The notes: generated from the letters alone by a model not told the origin. Counted from the stretch's first letter, positions 1-6,242 are shown. The stretch is 8,161 nt of DNA from an uncultured Christensenellaceae bacterium (GCA_910587445.1 CAJULE010000002.1:1-8161); one strand, 5' to 3'. Made by a program: numbers and translations.

Positions 1-88
1 CCGTTCGGTGCAGCTGTTTTCACAAACCAAACCGTTAAAAAGGGTTTTTAGGGCGGCGCCCTAAATCGTTTAAAGGAGAGGGAATTGA
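1..88. other. Gene-free left edge with a short hairpin
   Basis: No credible coding region is visible. A perfect 8-bp stem (TTTAGGGC at 47-54, loop GGC, GCCCTAAA at 58-65) stands next to A- and T-runs. It may be the terminator remnant of a gene left of the window, but there is no clean U-tract directly after it on the + strand, so that role is uncertain. Confidence 0.4.
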
Positions 89-131
89 AAGGGAGAGGAA
101 CAGCCGAAAGTTCCTCTCCCTTCATCTTTTT
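89..131 (+). terminator. Strong stem-loop with T-run, probable intrinsic terminator
   Basis: A 13-bp perfect stem (89-101 with 110-122, core GGGAGAGGAAC / GTTCCTCTCCC) closes an 8-base loop (AGCCGAAA). It is followed by CATC and a TTTTT run at 127-131. A-rich sequence precedes the stem, so it could also act on the - strand. It separates whatever lies to the left from the repeat array in front of bioY. It may also be part of that repeat element rather than the terminator of a specific gene. Confidence 0.6.
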
Positions 132-323
132 GGCGCACCTTTTCGAAAAAAGGTGCAGACATATTGCGAATTGCTACATTCGCGAAAAACACGTTTTTGG
201 GCGCGCCTTTTCCGAAAAAGGCGCAAACACAATGCGCAATGTTTCGTTTGCGCAAAAACTCTTTTTGGTCGCCTTTTCCGAAAAAGGCGCAAGATCTTTT
301 TCCGCAGCTTTTTCAAAAGCCGC
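123..323. repeat. Tandem array of hairpin units upstream of bioY
   Basis: About three imperfect units of 65-70 bp are seen, each opening with TTTTTGG and then a hairpin of the form GCGCC-TTTT-CCG-AAAAA-GGCGC. These hairpins are at 135-156 (GCACC version), 203-224 and 270-289. A fourth, degenerate one is at 304-323 (GCTTTT/AAAAGC). The first two units also carry a second stem-loop: GCGAA/TTCGC at 166-170 and 179-183, and TGCGCAA/TTGCGCA at 233-239 and 248-254. Stem changes are often compensated (GCACC/GGTGC against GCGCC/GGCGC), which suggests the fold is kept. All six frames give only short, repetitive, Lys/Arg/Phe-rich translations, so I treat this as non-coding. Function unknown. Confidence 0.7.
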
Positions 324-374
324 AAATGCAATGTGTATACTTTTCTCAATCCGCAAAGTAAAACAAAAATCCCC

Positions 375-403
375 TTGCCAACAGACAAAAAGTGTGGTAG
401 ACT
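375..403 (+). promoter_or_regulatory. Candidate bioY promoter, leaderless geometry
   Basis: TTGCCA (375-380) and TAGACT (398-403) are separated by 17 bp. The -10 box ends six bases before the bioY ATG, which places the expected transcription start on or within a base of the A of the start codon. No BirA-type operator (TTGTTAAC inverted pair) is visible nearby. The -10 is only a moderate match, so an upstream promoter remains possible. Confidence 0.45.
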
Positions 404-409
404 TAAGGC

Positions 410-991
410 ATGAAGGTCAAACGCTTGATACGAATAAGCTATTTCACAATGCTTACCGTAATAGGTGCGCTCGCTTCGTATAGGTGCGAGCCGTTTCCCA
501 TAACACTGCAAGCGTTTTTTGCCGTGCTTTCCGGGCTCGTGCTCGGAGGGACGGACGGTGCGGCGTCGCAGATTTTGTATATAGCCCTGGGGCTTGTGGG
601 GCTGCCCGTGTTCGCATACGGCGGCGGCTATAAATATGTGCTCGAACCCACGTTCGGATATCTGATAGGAATGGCTGTCGGAAGTTTTATTGCGGGAACG
701 TCTGTGCGCAGATTTAAAACGATAAATGCAGGCAAGGTATTCGGAGTTGGGCTTGCCGGACTCACTTCGGTCTATATAATAGGCATGATCTATCAGGTCT
801 TGATATTTGTGCTTGATCGCGGCTACAATATTGTCGATGCGTTTAAGACTCTCGAATGTGCGCCCATAGCATTTGCCGTGCACGCCGTTTTGCTTTTAAT
901 CGTCGCGTTTATATATCCGAAAGTCAAGACCATGATAGGCAGCATGAACAGGGAAGAGTTCAAGGACAACGGTCTGCCGCAATCGGGCTGA
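410..991 (+). CDS. bioY: BioY, biotin-specific S component of an ECF transporter
   Basis: This membrane protein binds biotin and delivers it into the cell. In this family it works either alone or with a shared ECF energising module (two ATPases plus EcfT), none of which is in the window. The 193-residue length is normal for BioY. Recognisable family stretches are PFPITLQ (28-34), the Gly-rich loop around GLVGLPVFAYGGG (61-73) and PTFGYLIG (80-87), with about six hydrophobic segments across residues 8-170 and a charged hydrophilic tail. The ATG at 410 gives the usual short basic N-terminus (MKVKR) before helix 1. It has no usable Shine-Dalgarno, since AAGG at 405-408 lies only one base before it. 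An in-frame TTG at 425, preceded by AAGGT (413-417), is a weaker alternative start. The gene appears monocistronic; no terminator is seen before the next promoter. Confidence 0.95.
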   Translation: MKVKRLIRISYFTMLTVIGALASYRCEPFPITLQAFFAVLSGLVLGGTDGAASQILYIALGLVGLPVFAYGGGYKYVLEPTFGYLIGMAVGSFIAGTSVRRFKTINAGKVFGVGLAGLTSVYIIGMIYQVLIFVLDRGYNIVDAFKTLECAPIAFAVHAVLLLIVAFIYPKVKTMIGSMNREEFKDNGLPQSG

Positions 992-1027
992 TTTGATAAA
1001 TAAGAATCGAAATTATATGTAAAATAC

Positions 1028-1056
1028 TTGCCAATTGTTTGGCGTTTTTATATAAT
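1028..1056 (+). promoter_or_regulatory. Sigma-A promoter of the zinc-ribbon membrane protein
   Basis: TTGCCA (1028-1033), a 17-bp spacer, then a consensus TATAAT (1051-1056). The predicted start is near 1063, giving a leader of about 20 bases with GGAG at 1071-1074. The same -35 hexamer, TTGCCA, is seen before bioY. Confidence 0.75.
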
Positions 1057-1082
1057 AAAATAGAATGTTAGGAGAAAGATAT

Positions 1083-1748
1083 ATGAAATTAGTCAATCCC
1101 AAAGCCGACGAGAAGAAGTTGCAAACACTACAAAAAAAACGAGTATTGTTTACGTCTATCCCTATAGTAATCGCATTGATTGTAAGTGTTGTGGTAATAT
1201 GTATTCAAGTGCATGGTTTTGATTTTTTTGAAAAAGCAATATGCGTTGTTGTTTCCATCGTTGTCGGCGCCATTGCTGCGGTTATTATTTGGGTCAATGC
1301 GTATGCCGGAAAAATAGAAGGTGTACAAAGCGGTGCGGAATTGGATTTAAGCAATAATATCGCTATTTGCGATCACTGCGGAAGATATTTTCAACTAAAT
1401 GAATTGGAATGGAAATTTAACGGATATACAGATGTAAAAGAGGAAAGAGGGGAAATCAGAAGTACAACTACATATATGGGTAGTTTTGGAGTAAGTGCTG
1501 TTTGTCCTTCGTGTAAAACAAAGAAGAAGACCGGCTTTTCTGCGCCAATGCGTACCGTATCTTCCCAAACGAAAAACGATTTGTGGAACGATAAATTGGT
1601 GACGACTATGACTACAAGAGAAATGACCCCGGACGACAGGGAAGGGTTCGTAAAGAAAGTTTATGAAAATAGCAAGAAAGAAGCAAAAACCAAAATTAAA
1701 CAATATACAGATAAAGGTTATGTAATAGATCGTAAGTCTAAACAATAA
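1083..1748 (+). CDS. Membrane-anchored zinc-ribbon protein, function unknown
   Basis: I do not recognise a named family. The 221-residue protein has a basic, Lys-rich N-terminus (7-20), two hydrophobic segments (about 21-43 and 52-74) forming a probable transmembrane hairpin, and a soluble part with CDHC (96-99) and CPSC (141-144). These four cysteines are a likely zinc ribbon. A Lys-rich tail follows (about 190-221). The start is chosen at 1083 because GGAG at 1071-1074 lies 8 bases before it; an ATG 18 bases upstream would overlap the ribosome site. Base composition is clearly more A/T-rich than bioY, fba or gap (AAA, ATA, TTA and TTT codons are common), which hints at a different origin. 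Transcription has its own promoter and ends at the palindrome at 1786-1811. An accessory or membrane-stress role is possible, but nothing in the sequence shows it. Confidence 0.8.
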   Translation: MKLVNPKADEKKLQTLQKKRVLFTSIPIVIALIVSVVVICIQVHGFDFFEKAICVVVSIVVGAIAAVIIWVNAYAGKIEGVQSGAELDLSNNIAICDHCGRYFQLNELEWKFNGYTDVKEERGEIRSTTTYMGSFGVSAVCPSCKTKKKTGFSAPMRTVSSQTKNDLWNDKLVTTMTTREMTPDDREGFVKKVYENSKKEAKTKIKQYTDKGYVIDRKSKQ

Positions 1749-1781
1749 TGCAAAAGATTGTTTGCTAAAAAAATTTCCGTT

Positions 1782-1820
1782 AAAAAACTCCTCTCGGCGC
1801 CGAGAGGAGTTGTTTTGTTT
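1782..1820. terminator. Bidirectional terminator, perfect 26-bp palindrome
   Basis: AACTCCTCTCGGC (1786-1798) is followed directly by its exact reverse complement (1799-1811). T-rich tails lie on both sides: GTTTTGTTTT to the right on the + strand, and a TTTTTT run (complement of 1782-1787) for transcripts on the - strand. It lies between the convergent zinc-ribbon gene and fba and can serve both; the - strand U-run is the better one, so it is primarily a good fba terminator. Confidence 0.9.
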
Positions 1821-1835
1821 TAAGTATGTCTTGTC

Positions 1836-2765
1836 TTACGCCTTGCCGTTGCAGCCGAGCACGTTCACGAGCTTGTGCTTTACAGCCTGCTTTATAAGCT
1901 CGCGTGCGGGTGCGAGATATTGACGAGGGTCGAAGTGCGAAGGATTTTCGTTCATGTGCTTTCTTATCGCCGCAGTGAACGCGAGACGCAAATCGGAGTC
2001 GATATTGATCTTGCATACGGCAAGCGTAGCCGCCTTTCTGAGCATCTCTTCGGGAACGCCCTGCGCGCCGGGCATCGAACCGCCGTTTTTCTGAATGATG
2101 TCTACGTATTCGGGTATGACCGAGCTTGCTCCGTGAAGCACGATGGGGAACTTCGGAAGTCTGCGAGCCACTTCTTCGAGAATGTCGAAACGAAGTTTGG
2201 GGTCGCCCTTGAATTTGAACGCGCCGTGGGAAGTGCCGATCGCGATCGCAAGGCTGTCTACGCCCGTCTTGGAGACGAATTCTTCGACCTGATCGGGGTC
2301 GGTGTACATTGCGTTTTCAGCCGATACGTTCACGTCGTCCTCTATGCCCGCAAGTCTGCCGAGCTCTGCCTCTACGACTACGCCCTTATCGTGAGCGTAC
2401 TTGACTACCTGAGAGGTGAGTTTGATGTTTTCCTCGAACGAGTGATGCGAAGCGTCTATCATTACGGAAGTGAAACCGTCGTCGATAGCCGACTTGCAAA
2501 GCTCGAACGTGTCTCCGTGGTCGAGGTGGAGAGCGATGGGAAGTCCCGAGTCCTCGACTGCCGCCTCTACAAGCTTCTTGAGGTAGCGGGGATTAGCATA
2601 CTTTCTCGCTCCCGACGAAACCTGAAGTATAAGGGGCGCGTGCTCTTCTTTGCCCGCCTCGACGATACCCTGGATCATTTCCATGTTGTTGACGTTGAAC
2701 GCGCCGATTGCATAACCGCCGTCATACGCCTTAGCGAACATTTCCTTAGTCGTAACCAATGCCAT
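1836..2765 (-). CDS. fba: Class II fructose-1,6-bisphosphate aldolase
   Basis: This cytosolic enzyme splits fructose-1,6-bisphosphate into glyceraldehyde-3-phosphate and dihydroxyacetone phosphate in glycolysis, and runs in reverse in gluconeogenesis. The 309 residues match a full-length zinc-dependent class II aldolase. Visible family features are the N-terminal GAFNVNNMEM (21-30), the LDHGD block with catalytic Asp82 and zinc ligand His83, VEAELG with Glu134, the zinc ligands His180 (GTSHGAFKF) and His211 (VLHGAS), and the phosphate-binding KINIDSD stretch (252-258). In that stretch Ser replaces the Thr often seen in NIDTD. The start is set by GGAGG 13 bases before the ATG. A strong promoter and the 1786-1811 terminator bracket it as a single-gene unit, divergent from the aminopeptidase. 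Confidence 0.97.
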   Translation of the reverse strand: MALVTTKEMFAKAYDGGYAIGAFNVNNMEMIQGIVEAGKEEHAPLILQVSSGARKYANPRYLKKLVEAAVEDSGLPIALHLDHGDTFELCKSAIDDGFTSVMIDASHHSFEENIKLTSQVVKYAHDKGVVVEAELGRLAGIEDDVNVSAENAMYTDPDQVEEFVSKTGVDSLAIAIGTSHGAFKFKGDPKLRFDILEEVARRLPKFPIVLHGASSVIPEYVDIIQKNGGSMPGAQGVPEEMLRKAATLAVCKINIDSDLRLAFTAAIRKHMNENPSHFDPRQYLAPARELIKQAVKHKLVNVLGCNGKA

Positions 2766-2770
2766 AAAAA

Positions 2771-2786
2771 GATAACCTCCATTATC
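2771..2786 (-). promoter_or_regulatory. fba ribosome-binding site in a small hairpin loop
   Basis: On the mRNA strand GATAA-TGGAGG-TTATC forms a 5-bp stem whose loop is the Shine-Dalgarno itself. The stem is short and A/U-rich. The GGAGG decides the start of fba. Confidence 0.45.
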
Positions 2787-2805
2787 TGTTTAATTTAACG
2801 ATACG

Positions 2806-2834
2806 ATTATACCATACGCACGGCATAAAGTCAA
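2806..2834 (-). promoter_or_regulatory. fba sigma-A promoter
   Basis: On the - strand, TTGACT (complement of 2829-2834), a 17-bp spacer, then consensus TATAAT (complement of 2806-2811). The predicted start is near 2799, leaving a leader of about 35 bases before the fba ATG. The near-consensus boxes fit a highly expressed glycolytic gene. Confidence 0.85.
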
Positions 2835-2922
2835 CTTTTTAAACCGTCTGTTTTGAGCGACGAAAAGGATAGTCTCTGCCTCTTTTAAGCCCATCGCCGC
2901 GCTTTTTTAAAGTCGAAAGCAT

Positions 2923-2951
2923 TTGACTTTTTGCGAATAGGATACTATAAT
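2923..2951 (+). promoter_or_regulatory. Sigma-A promoter of the M29 aminopeptidase
   Basis: TTGACT (2923-2928), a 17-bp spacer, and TATAAT (2946-2951). It points away from the fba promoter. An inverted repeat AAAGTC / GACTTT (2909-2914 and 2925-2930) overlaps the -35 box and might be an operator, but six-base arms in A/T-rich DNA can occur by chance. Confidence 0.85.
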
Positions 2952-3014
2952 ATAAATGAAAAAGATTGCTTGCACGACTTTTTCACGACGTTTCTTCAGG
3001 AGGTAATAATACAT

Positions 3015-4130
3015 ATGAAAGATCCGAGACTTATCACTTTGGCAAACAACCTCGTGAACTATTCCGTTGCCGTAAAAAAGGGCGACAGGGTGCTCATAGA
3101 GGCGACCGATATTTCGAGCGAGCTCATAGAGGAGCTTGTAAAAGCCGTATATGCGGCAGGCGGCTATCCTTTCGTCGAACTGTTCGACTCGCAGGTGGAA
3201 CGCGTTCTTCGCAGCGGTGCGGACGAAAAGTACTTCGAAAAACTCCGCGATTATGCGCTTGTCCGAATGAAGGATATGCAGTGCTATATAGGCGTTCGCG
3301 GCAACAAGAACTCCTACGAACTGTCCGATGTCCCTAGCGAAAAGATAGATATGTATTCGCGCATATACGCGCAGGAAGTTCACCACGACACGCGCGTGGG
3401 AAAGACCCGCTGGGTAATACTTCGCTACCCTAATTATTCCATGGCTCAGCTCTCGGGCATGACGACCGAGAAGTTCGAGGATTTCTATTTCAATGTCTGC
3501 AACCTCGATTATTCCAAAATGGATAAGGCTATGGACGCGCTCAAAAAGCTCATGGATAAGACCGATAAGGTTCGCCTCGTCGCAAGGGATACCGACCTTA
3601 CCTTCTCGATCAAGGGCATACCTGCGGTAAAATGCGCGGGACACATGAACATTCCCGACGGCGAGGTCTACACGGCTCCCGTCAAAAACAGCGTAAACGG
3701 CGTCATTCACTACAACGCGCCGTCCATCGAAAACGGCACGCGATACGAGGACGTGCGCCTTGTTTTCAAAAACGGCAAGATAGTAGAGGCGACCTCGAAC
3801 TTCACCGAAAAGTGCAACGCCGTGTTCGATACGGACGAGGGCGCGCGCTATGTGGGCGAGTTCGCTATAGGCGTAAATCCCTATGTGACCACTCCCATGG
3901 GCGACATACTCTTCGACGAAAAGATAGCTGGCAGTATTCACTTCACGCCGGGCGCTTGCTACGAGGACGCATACAACGGGAATAAGTCCGCAGTGCATTG
4001 GGATCTCGTGCTCATCATGACGCCCGAGTACGGCGGCGGCGAGATATGGTTCGACGACAAGCTCATCAGAAAGGACGGTATGTTTGTTATAGACGAGCTT
4101 AAATGTCTTAATCCCGAAAACCTTATTTGA
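3015..4130 (+). CDS. M29-family metallo-aminopeptidase
   Basis: This is probably a cytosolic enzyme that removes N-terminal residues from peptides using two divalent metal ions (family M29, the thermophilic aminopeptidase / AmpS / PepS group). The 371 residues show the expected C-terminal metal-site motifs in order: GEVYTAP (Glu217), GEFAIG (Glu282), GSIHFTPG (His309), Tyr316 in CYED, and VHWD (His328 and Asp330). The N-terminal half has the usual alpha/beta domain, with a KKGDRVLIEA strand (21-30). The ATG at 3015 is chosen because AGGAGGT lies at 2998-3004, 10 bases upstream; no better start precedes it after the promoter. There is no signal peptide. The stop codon TGA coincides with the left edge of a palindromic element (4127-4248), so that element forms the 3' untranslated region. 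Members of this family are about 370-410 residues long, so the protein is complete. Confidence 0.92.
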   Translation: MKDPRLITLANNLVNYSVAVKKGDRVLIEATDISSELIEELVKAVYAAGGYPFVELFDSQVERVLRSGADEKYFEKLRDYALVRMKDMQCYIGVRGNKNSYELSDVPSEKIDMYSRIYAQEVHHDTRVGKTRWVILRYPNYSMAQLSGMTTEKFEDFYFNVCNLDYSKMDKAMDALKKLMDKTDKVRLVARDTDLTFSIKGIPAVKCAGHMNIPDGEVYTAPVKNSVNGVIHYNAPSIENGTRYEDVRLVFKNGKIVEATSNFTEKCNAVFDTDEGARYVGEFAIGVNPYVTTPMGDILFDEKIAGSIHFTPGACYEDAYNGNKSAVHWDLVLIMTPEYGGGEIWFDDKLIRKDGMFVIDELKCLNPENLI

Positions 4131-4248
4131 GACGAAATAAACATCGTCTAAGCGACTGCGTGCTTCTCGGACGGCGGTCACGTACGGAAAGTACGCTCCC
4201 TTGTCCTCGTCGCCTGCTGTCGCTTATACTCGTTTCTATCGCCTCAAA
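4127..4248. mobile_element. Palindromic MITE-like or REP-like element
   Basis: An imperfect palindrome of about 122 bp is centred near 4188. The outer ends are TTTGAG-CGA at the left and its complement (TCG-CTCAAA) at the right. Inner arms are TAAGCGAC (4149-4156) and GTCGCTTA (4219-4226), then GGAC/GTCC, and the centre is CGTAC-GGAAA-GTACG (4181-4195). All arm pairs share the same centre, so the whole unit folds as one long hairpin with bulges. It contains no open reading frame worth calling. Its left end overlaps the stop codon of the aminopeptidase. It could act as a 3' RNA hairpin, or be a non-autonomous mobile repeat. Confidence 0.7.
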
Positions 4249-4255
4249 AACTGTG

Positions 4256-4309
4256 GACGAAATAAACATCGTCTAAGCGACTGCGTGCTTCTCGGACGGC
4301 GGTCACGTA
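4256..4309. repeat. 54-bp exact half copy of the palindromic element
   Basis: These 54 bases are identical to 4131-4184, the left arm of the element that starts at 4127, including GACGAAATAAAC and the GGTCACGTA end. The right arm is missing: the copy stops at the palindrome centre and is followed by the leader of the next gene (AATTTTCAAAAAGCGG). Together with 4127-4248 it fills nearly all of the 207-base gap between the aminopeptidase and the IrrE-like gene. No promoter is visible here, so the following gene may be read from the aminopeptidase promoter. Confidence 0.9.
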
Positions 4310-4337
4310 AATTTTCAAAAAGCGGAAGGAGAGAAAA

Positions 4338-5042
4338 TTGATAAGATACGACGGAGACAGAAGCATAGCGGGCAATCCCGTAATGGCGAATTACGAAATG
4401 GAGGACGCGGCGGCAAGACTGTTGTACGAGTCGGGGCAGAGTATGCGCTCGCCCCGTCCGACGGACGCCATGCGGCTTGCGGAGTACTTGGGCGCTTCCG
4501 TGCGCACAGTTTATCTTTCCGATTCTCCGTATTCTCTTTGCGCCGTGGCGACCGAGCCGCAGACCCTTCGCATAAAGGACGGCAAAGCAATAGTCATGGC
4601 GGCGGGGGATATTTTCGTCGAGCGCGCCATAGTCGACAGGGACGATACGCCTTGGTATAACTATGCGGTGTTTCATGCGCTCGCACATCTGTATCTCCAC
4701 AACGAGAGCGGGGACGAAAGGCAGCTTTCGTTCGATCTTTCGGGAACTCAAAGCGAAAAGCATTTTGTGTGCGACGCGGGGGAACTTTCCGACGTCTATT
4801 CGGACGACCGTCTCGATTCGCGTCCCGCGAGCGAAGCGCAGGCAGACGCTTTTGCCGGCTGTCTCATGCTTCCGAAAGTGCCGTTTAAAATGGCGGTCAA
4901 TAAGCAGATGAACAAGCTCGGCATAAACCGTACAGACCTTTCGGGGAAAACGCTTGACAAAATTTTACGCTCGCTTGCCAAAACTTTTTGCGCGCCCGAA
5001 ATAGTAATAGCTTTGAGATTGAAAAAATTGTTATATTTATGA
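4338..5042 (+). CDS. IrrE/ImmA-like (M78-type) protein with altered HExxH motif
   Basis: The 234-residue protein resembles the IrrE/ImmA metallopeptidase family, whose active members cut XRE-type repressors in response to stress or mobile-element signals. The family layout is visible: an N-terminal helical part with a PTDAMRLAEYLG stretch (41-52), a central motif HALAHLYLH (113-121), the third-ligand region SEAQADAFAGCLMLP (165-179, Glu166), and a C-terminal ALRLKKL helix. The key oddity is Ala114 where HExxH has its catalytic Glu, although both His residues and Glu166 remain. It may therefore bind zinc but not cleave, or be a decaying gene. The start is a TTG at 4338, supported by AAGGAG at 4326-4331 six bases before. 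No HTH repressor is encoded next to it, so a partner is unknown. Family assignment is by motif only. Confidence 0.78.
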   Translation: MIRYDGDRSIAGNPVMANYEMEDAAARLLYESGQSMRSPRPTDAMRLAEYLGASVRTVYLSDSPYSLCAVATEPQTLRIKDGKAIVMAAGDIFVERAIVDRDDTPWYNYAVFHALAHLYLHNESGDERQLSFDLSGTQSEKHFVCDAGELSDVYSDDRLDSRPASEAQADAFAGCLMLPKVPFKMAVNKQMNKLGINRTDLSGKTLDKILRSLAKTFCAPEIVIALRLKKLLYL

Positions 5043-5053
5043 GCGTATTTTGC

Positions 5054-5082
5054 TTGATTAAATGCCGCGAAAAGTTTATAAT
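5054..5082 (+). promoter_or_regulatory. gap sigma-A promoter
   Basis: TTGATT (5054-5059), a 17-bp spacer, and consensus TATAAT (5077-5082). The predicted start is near 5089, giving a leader of about 63 bases. The leader has a weak GCGG/CCGC pairing (about 5088-5110) followed by an A-rich stretch, then GGAGG at 5137-5141. Confidence 0.8.
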
Positions 5083-5151
5083 AAAAGGCGGTGAGTGTAA
5101 AGCCTTGCCGCAAAACAAACAAAAAATAAAATTTTTGGAGGATTTATAGCA

Positions 5152-6165
5152 ATGATTAAAGTCGGTATCAACGGTTTCGGCAGAATCGGTCGTCTCGTTT
5201 TCAGAGCCAGCCTTAAGCGTAAGGATGTCGAGGTCGTCGGCATAAACGACCCGTTTTTGGAGCCTTCGTATGCGGCATATATGCTCAGATACGATTCGAT
5301 TCACGGCAGATATGAGGGCAAGATAGAGGTCAAAGAGGACGCTATCGTTGTCGACGGAAAGGAAGTAAAGTTCTTCGCCGAGAAAGATCCCGCAAACATA
5401 AATTGGGCGTCCTGCGGAGCCGATTACGTAGTAGAGTCTACGGGCGTGTTCTGCACGACGGAAGCCGCTTCCGCTCACCTTAAGGGCGGCGCTAAGAAAG
5501 TCGTCATCTCCGCTCCCGCAAAGGACAAGGAGACCCCGACGTTCGTATGCGGCGTAAACCTCGAGATGTACAATAAGGATATGAAGGTAGTCTCCAATGC
5601 GTCCTGCACGACGAACTGCCTTGCTCCTCTCGCAAAGGTAATAAACGACAAGTTCGGCATCGTCGAAGGTCTCATGACCACCGTTCACTCGACGACGGCT
5701 ACGCAAAAGACTGTCGACGGTCCTTCCAAGAAGGATTGGCGCGGCGGCAGAGCGGCTGCGGGCAACATCATTCCGTCCTCGACGGGTGCGGCAAAGGCTT
5801 GCGCGCTTGTTATTCCCGAGCTTAAGGGCAAACTCACGGGTATGTCGTTCCGCGTCCCCACGCTTGACGTGTCCGTAGTAGACCTTACCGTTCGCACGGA
5901 AAAGGCGGCAACCTACGACGAGGTTTGCGAAGCAGTCGAAAAGGCGTCCAAGGGCGCTATGAAGGGTATACTCGGCTATACCGACGAAGACGTGGTTTCT
6001 TCCGACTTCATAACCGATCCCCGCACTTCGATCTTCGATAAGAAAGCAGGTATCGCGCTCAACGATCACTTCTTCAAGCTCGTATCCTGGTACGACAACG
6101 AGTGGGGTTACTCGAACAAGGTTCTCGACCTCATCAGCCACATGGCTAAAGTCGACGCGAAGTAA
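5152..6165 (+). CDS. gap: Glyceraldehyde-3-phosphate dehydrogenase, NAD-type
   Basis: This cytosolic enzyme oxidises glyceraldehyde-3-phosphate to 1,3-bisphosphoglycerate with NAD and phosphate, the step after aldolase in glycolysis. It is a full-length 337 residues. The N-terminal NAD fold starts with GINGFGRIGR (5-14) and has Asp33 in GINDP, which favours NAD. The catalytic signature SNASCTTNCLAP spans 148-159 with Cys152, and His179 lies in MTTVHSTTATQ. The S-loop reads TVDGPSKKDWRGGR (187-200). This S-loop is of the type seen in E. coli GapA, Bacteroides and eukaryotic enzymes, rather than the HKDLRRAR form usual in Bacillus and many clostridia. The ATG at 5152 follows GGAGG at 5137-5141. 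It has its own promoter and terminator and is a single-gene unit. Confidence 0.97.
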   Translation: MIKVGINGFGRIGRLVFRASLKRKDVEVVGINDPFLEPSYAAYMLRYDSIHGRYEGKIEVKEDAIVVDGKEVKFFAEKDPANINWASCGADYVVESTGVFCTTEAASAHLKGGAKKVVISAPAKDKETPTFVCGVNLEMYNKDMKVVSNASCTTNCLAPLAKVINDKFGIVEGLMTTVHSTTATQKTVDGPSKKDWRGGRAAAGNIIPSSTGAAKACALVIPELKGKLTGMSFRVPTLDVSVVDLTVRTEKAATYDEVCEAVEKASKGAMKGILGYTDEDVVSSDFITDPRTSIFDKKAGIALNDHFFKLVSWYDNEWGYSNKVLDLISHMAKVDAK

Positions 6166-6192
6166 TCTCTTCGAACATAATTGCAATATAAC

Positions 6193-6223
6193 AAAAACCT
6201 ACGGATCAAACCGTAGGTTTTTT
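6193..6223. terminator. Intrinsic terminator after gap, probably bidirectional
   Basis: A 12-bp stem AAAAACCTACGG (6193-6204) with CCGTAGGTTTTT (6211-6222), loop ATCAAA, ends in a T-run. The A-run on the left gives a U-run on the other strand, so it also suits the convergent small membrane-protein gene that ends at 6243. Confidence 0.92.
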
Positions 6224-6242
6224 CATATGGATTGCTTTGCCG

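Noticed and set aside
123..323. CRISPR array
   Set aside because: The units are imperfect, the palindromic cores vary, and the sequences between cores are themselves related hairpins, not unique spacers.
360..409. BirA operator before bioY
   Set aside because: No TTGTTAAC-like inverted pair with the usual spacing is present.
85..483. Open frames in the repeat region before bioY (both strands)
   Set aside because: Their translations are just the hairpin units read in different frames (Lys/Arg/Phe/Gly-rich repeats), and all frames are open alike. The 122-883 frame on the - strand also covers bioY.
1875..2798. 307-codon open frame on the + strand across fba
   Set aside because: It is the antisense shadow of fba, which has clear aldolase motifs, promoter, ribosome site and terminator. 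The shadow product is Arg/Ser/Val-rich with no family features.
2909..2930. Operator overlapping the aminopeptidase -35 box (AAAGTC/GACTTT)
   Set aside because: Six-base arms with a 10-base gap in A/T-rich DNA are likely by chance; noted only in the promoter entry.
2907..4181. 424-codon open frame on the - strand across the aminopeptidase
   Set aside because: It is the antisense shadow of the M29 gene, caused by codon bias leaving few stops on the other strand. It has no recognisable motif and no supported start.
5089..5151. Riboswitch in the gap leader
   Set aside because: The leader is only about 63 bases with one weak pairing and matches no aptamer I know.
4897..6186. 429-codon open frame on the - strand across gap
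   Set aside because: It runs through the gap promoter and terminator and mirrors the gap coding frame; gap itself is unambiguous.
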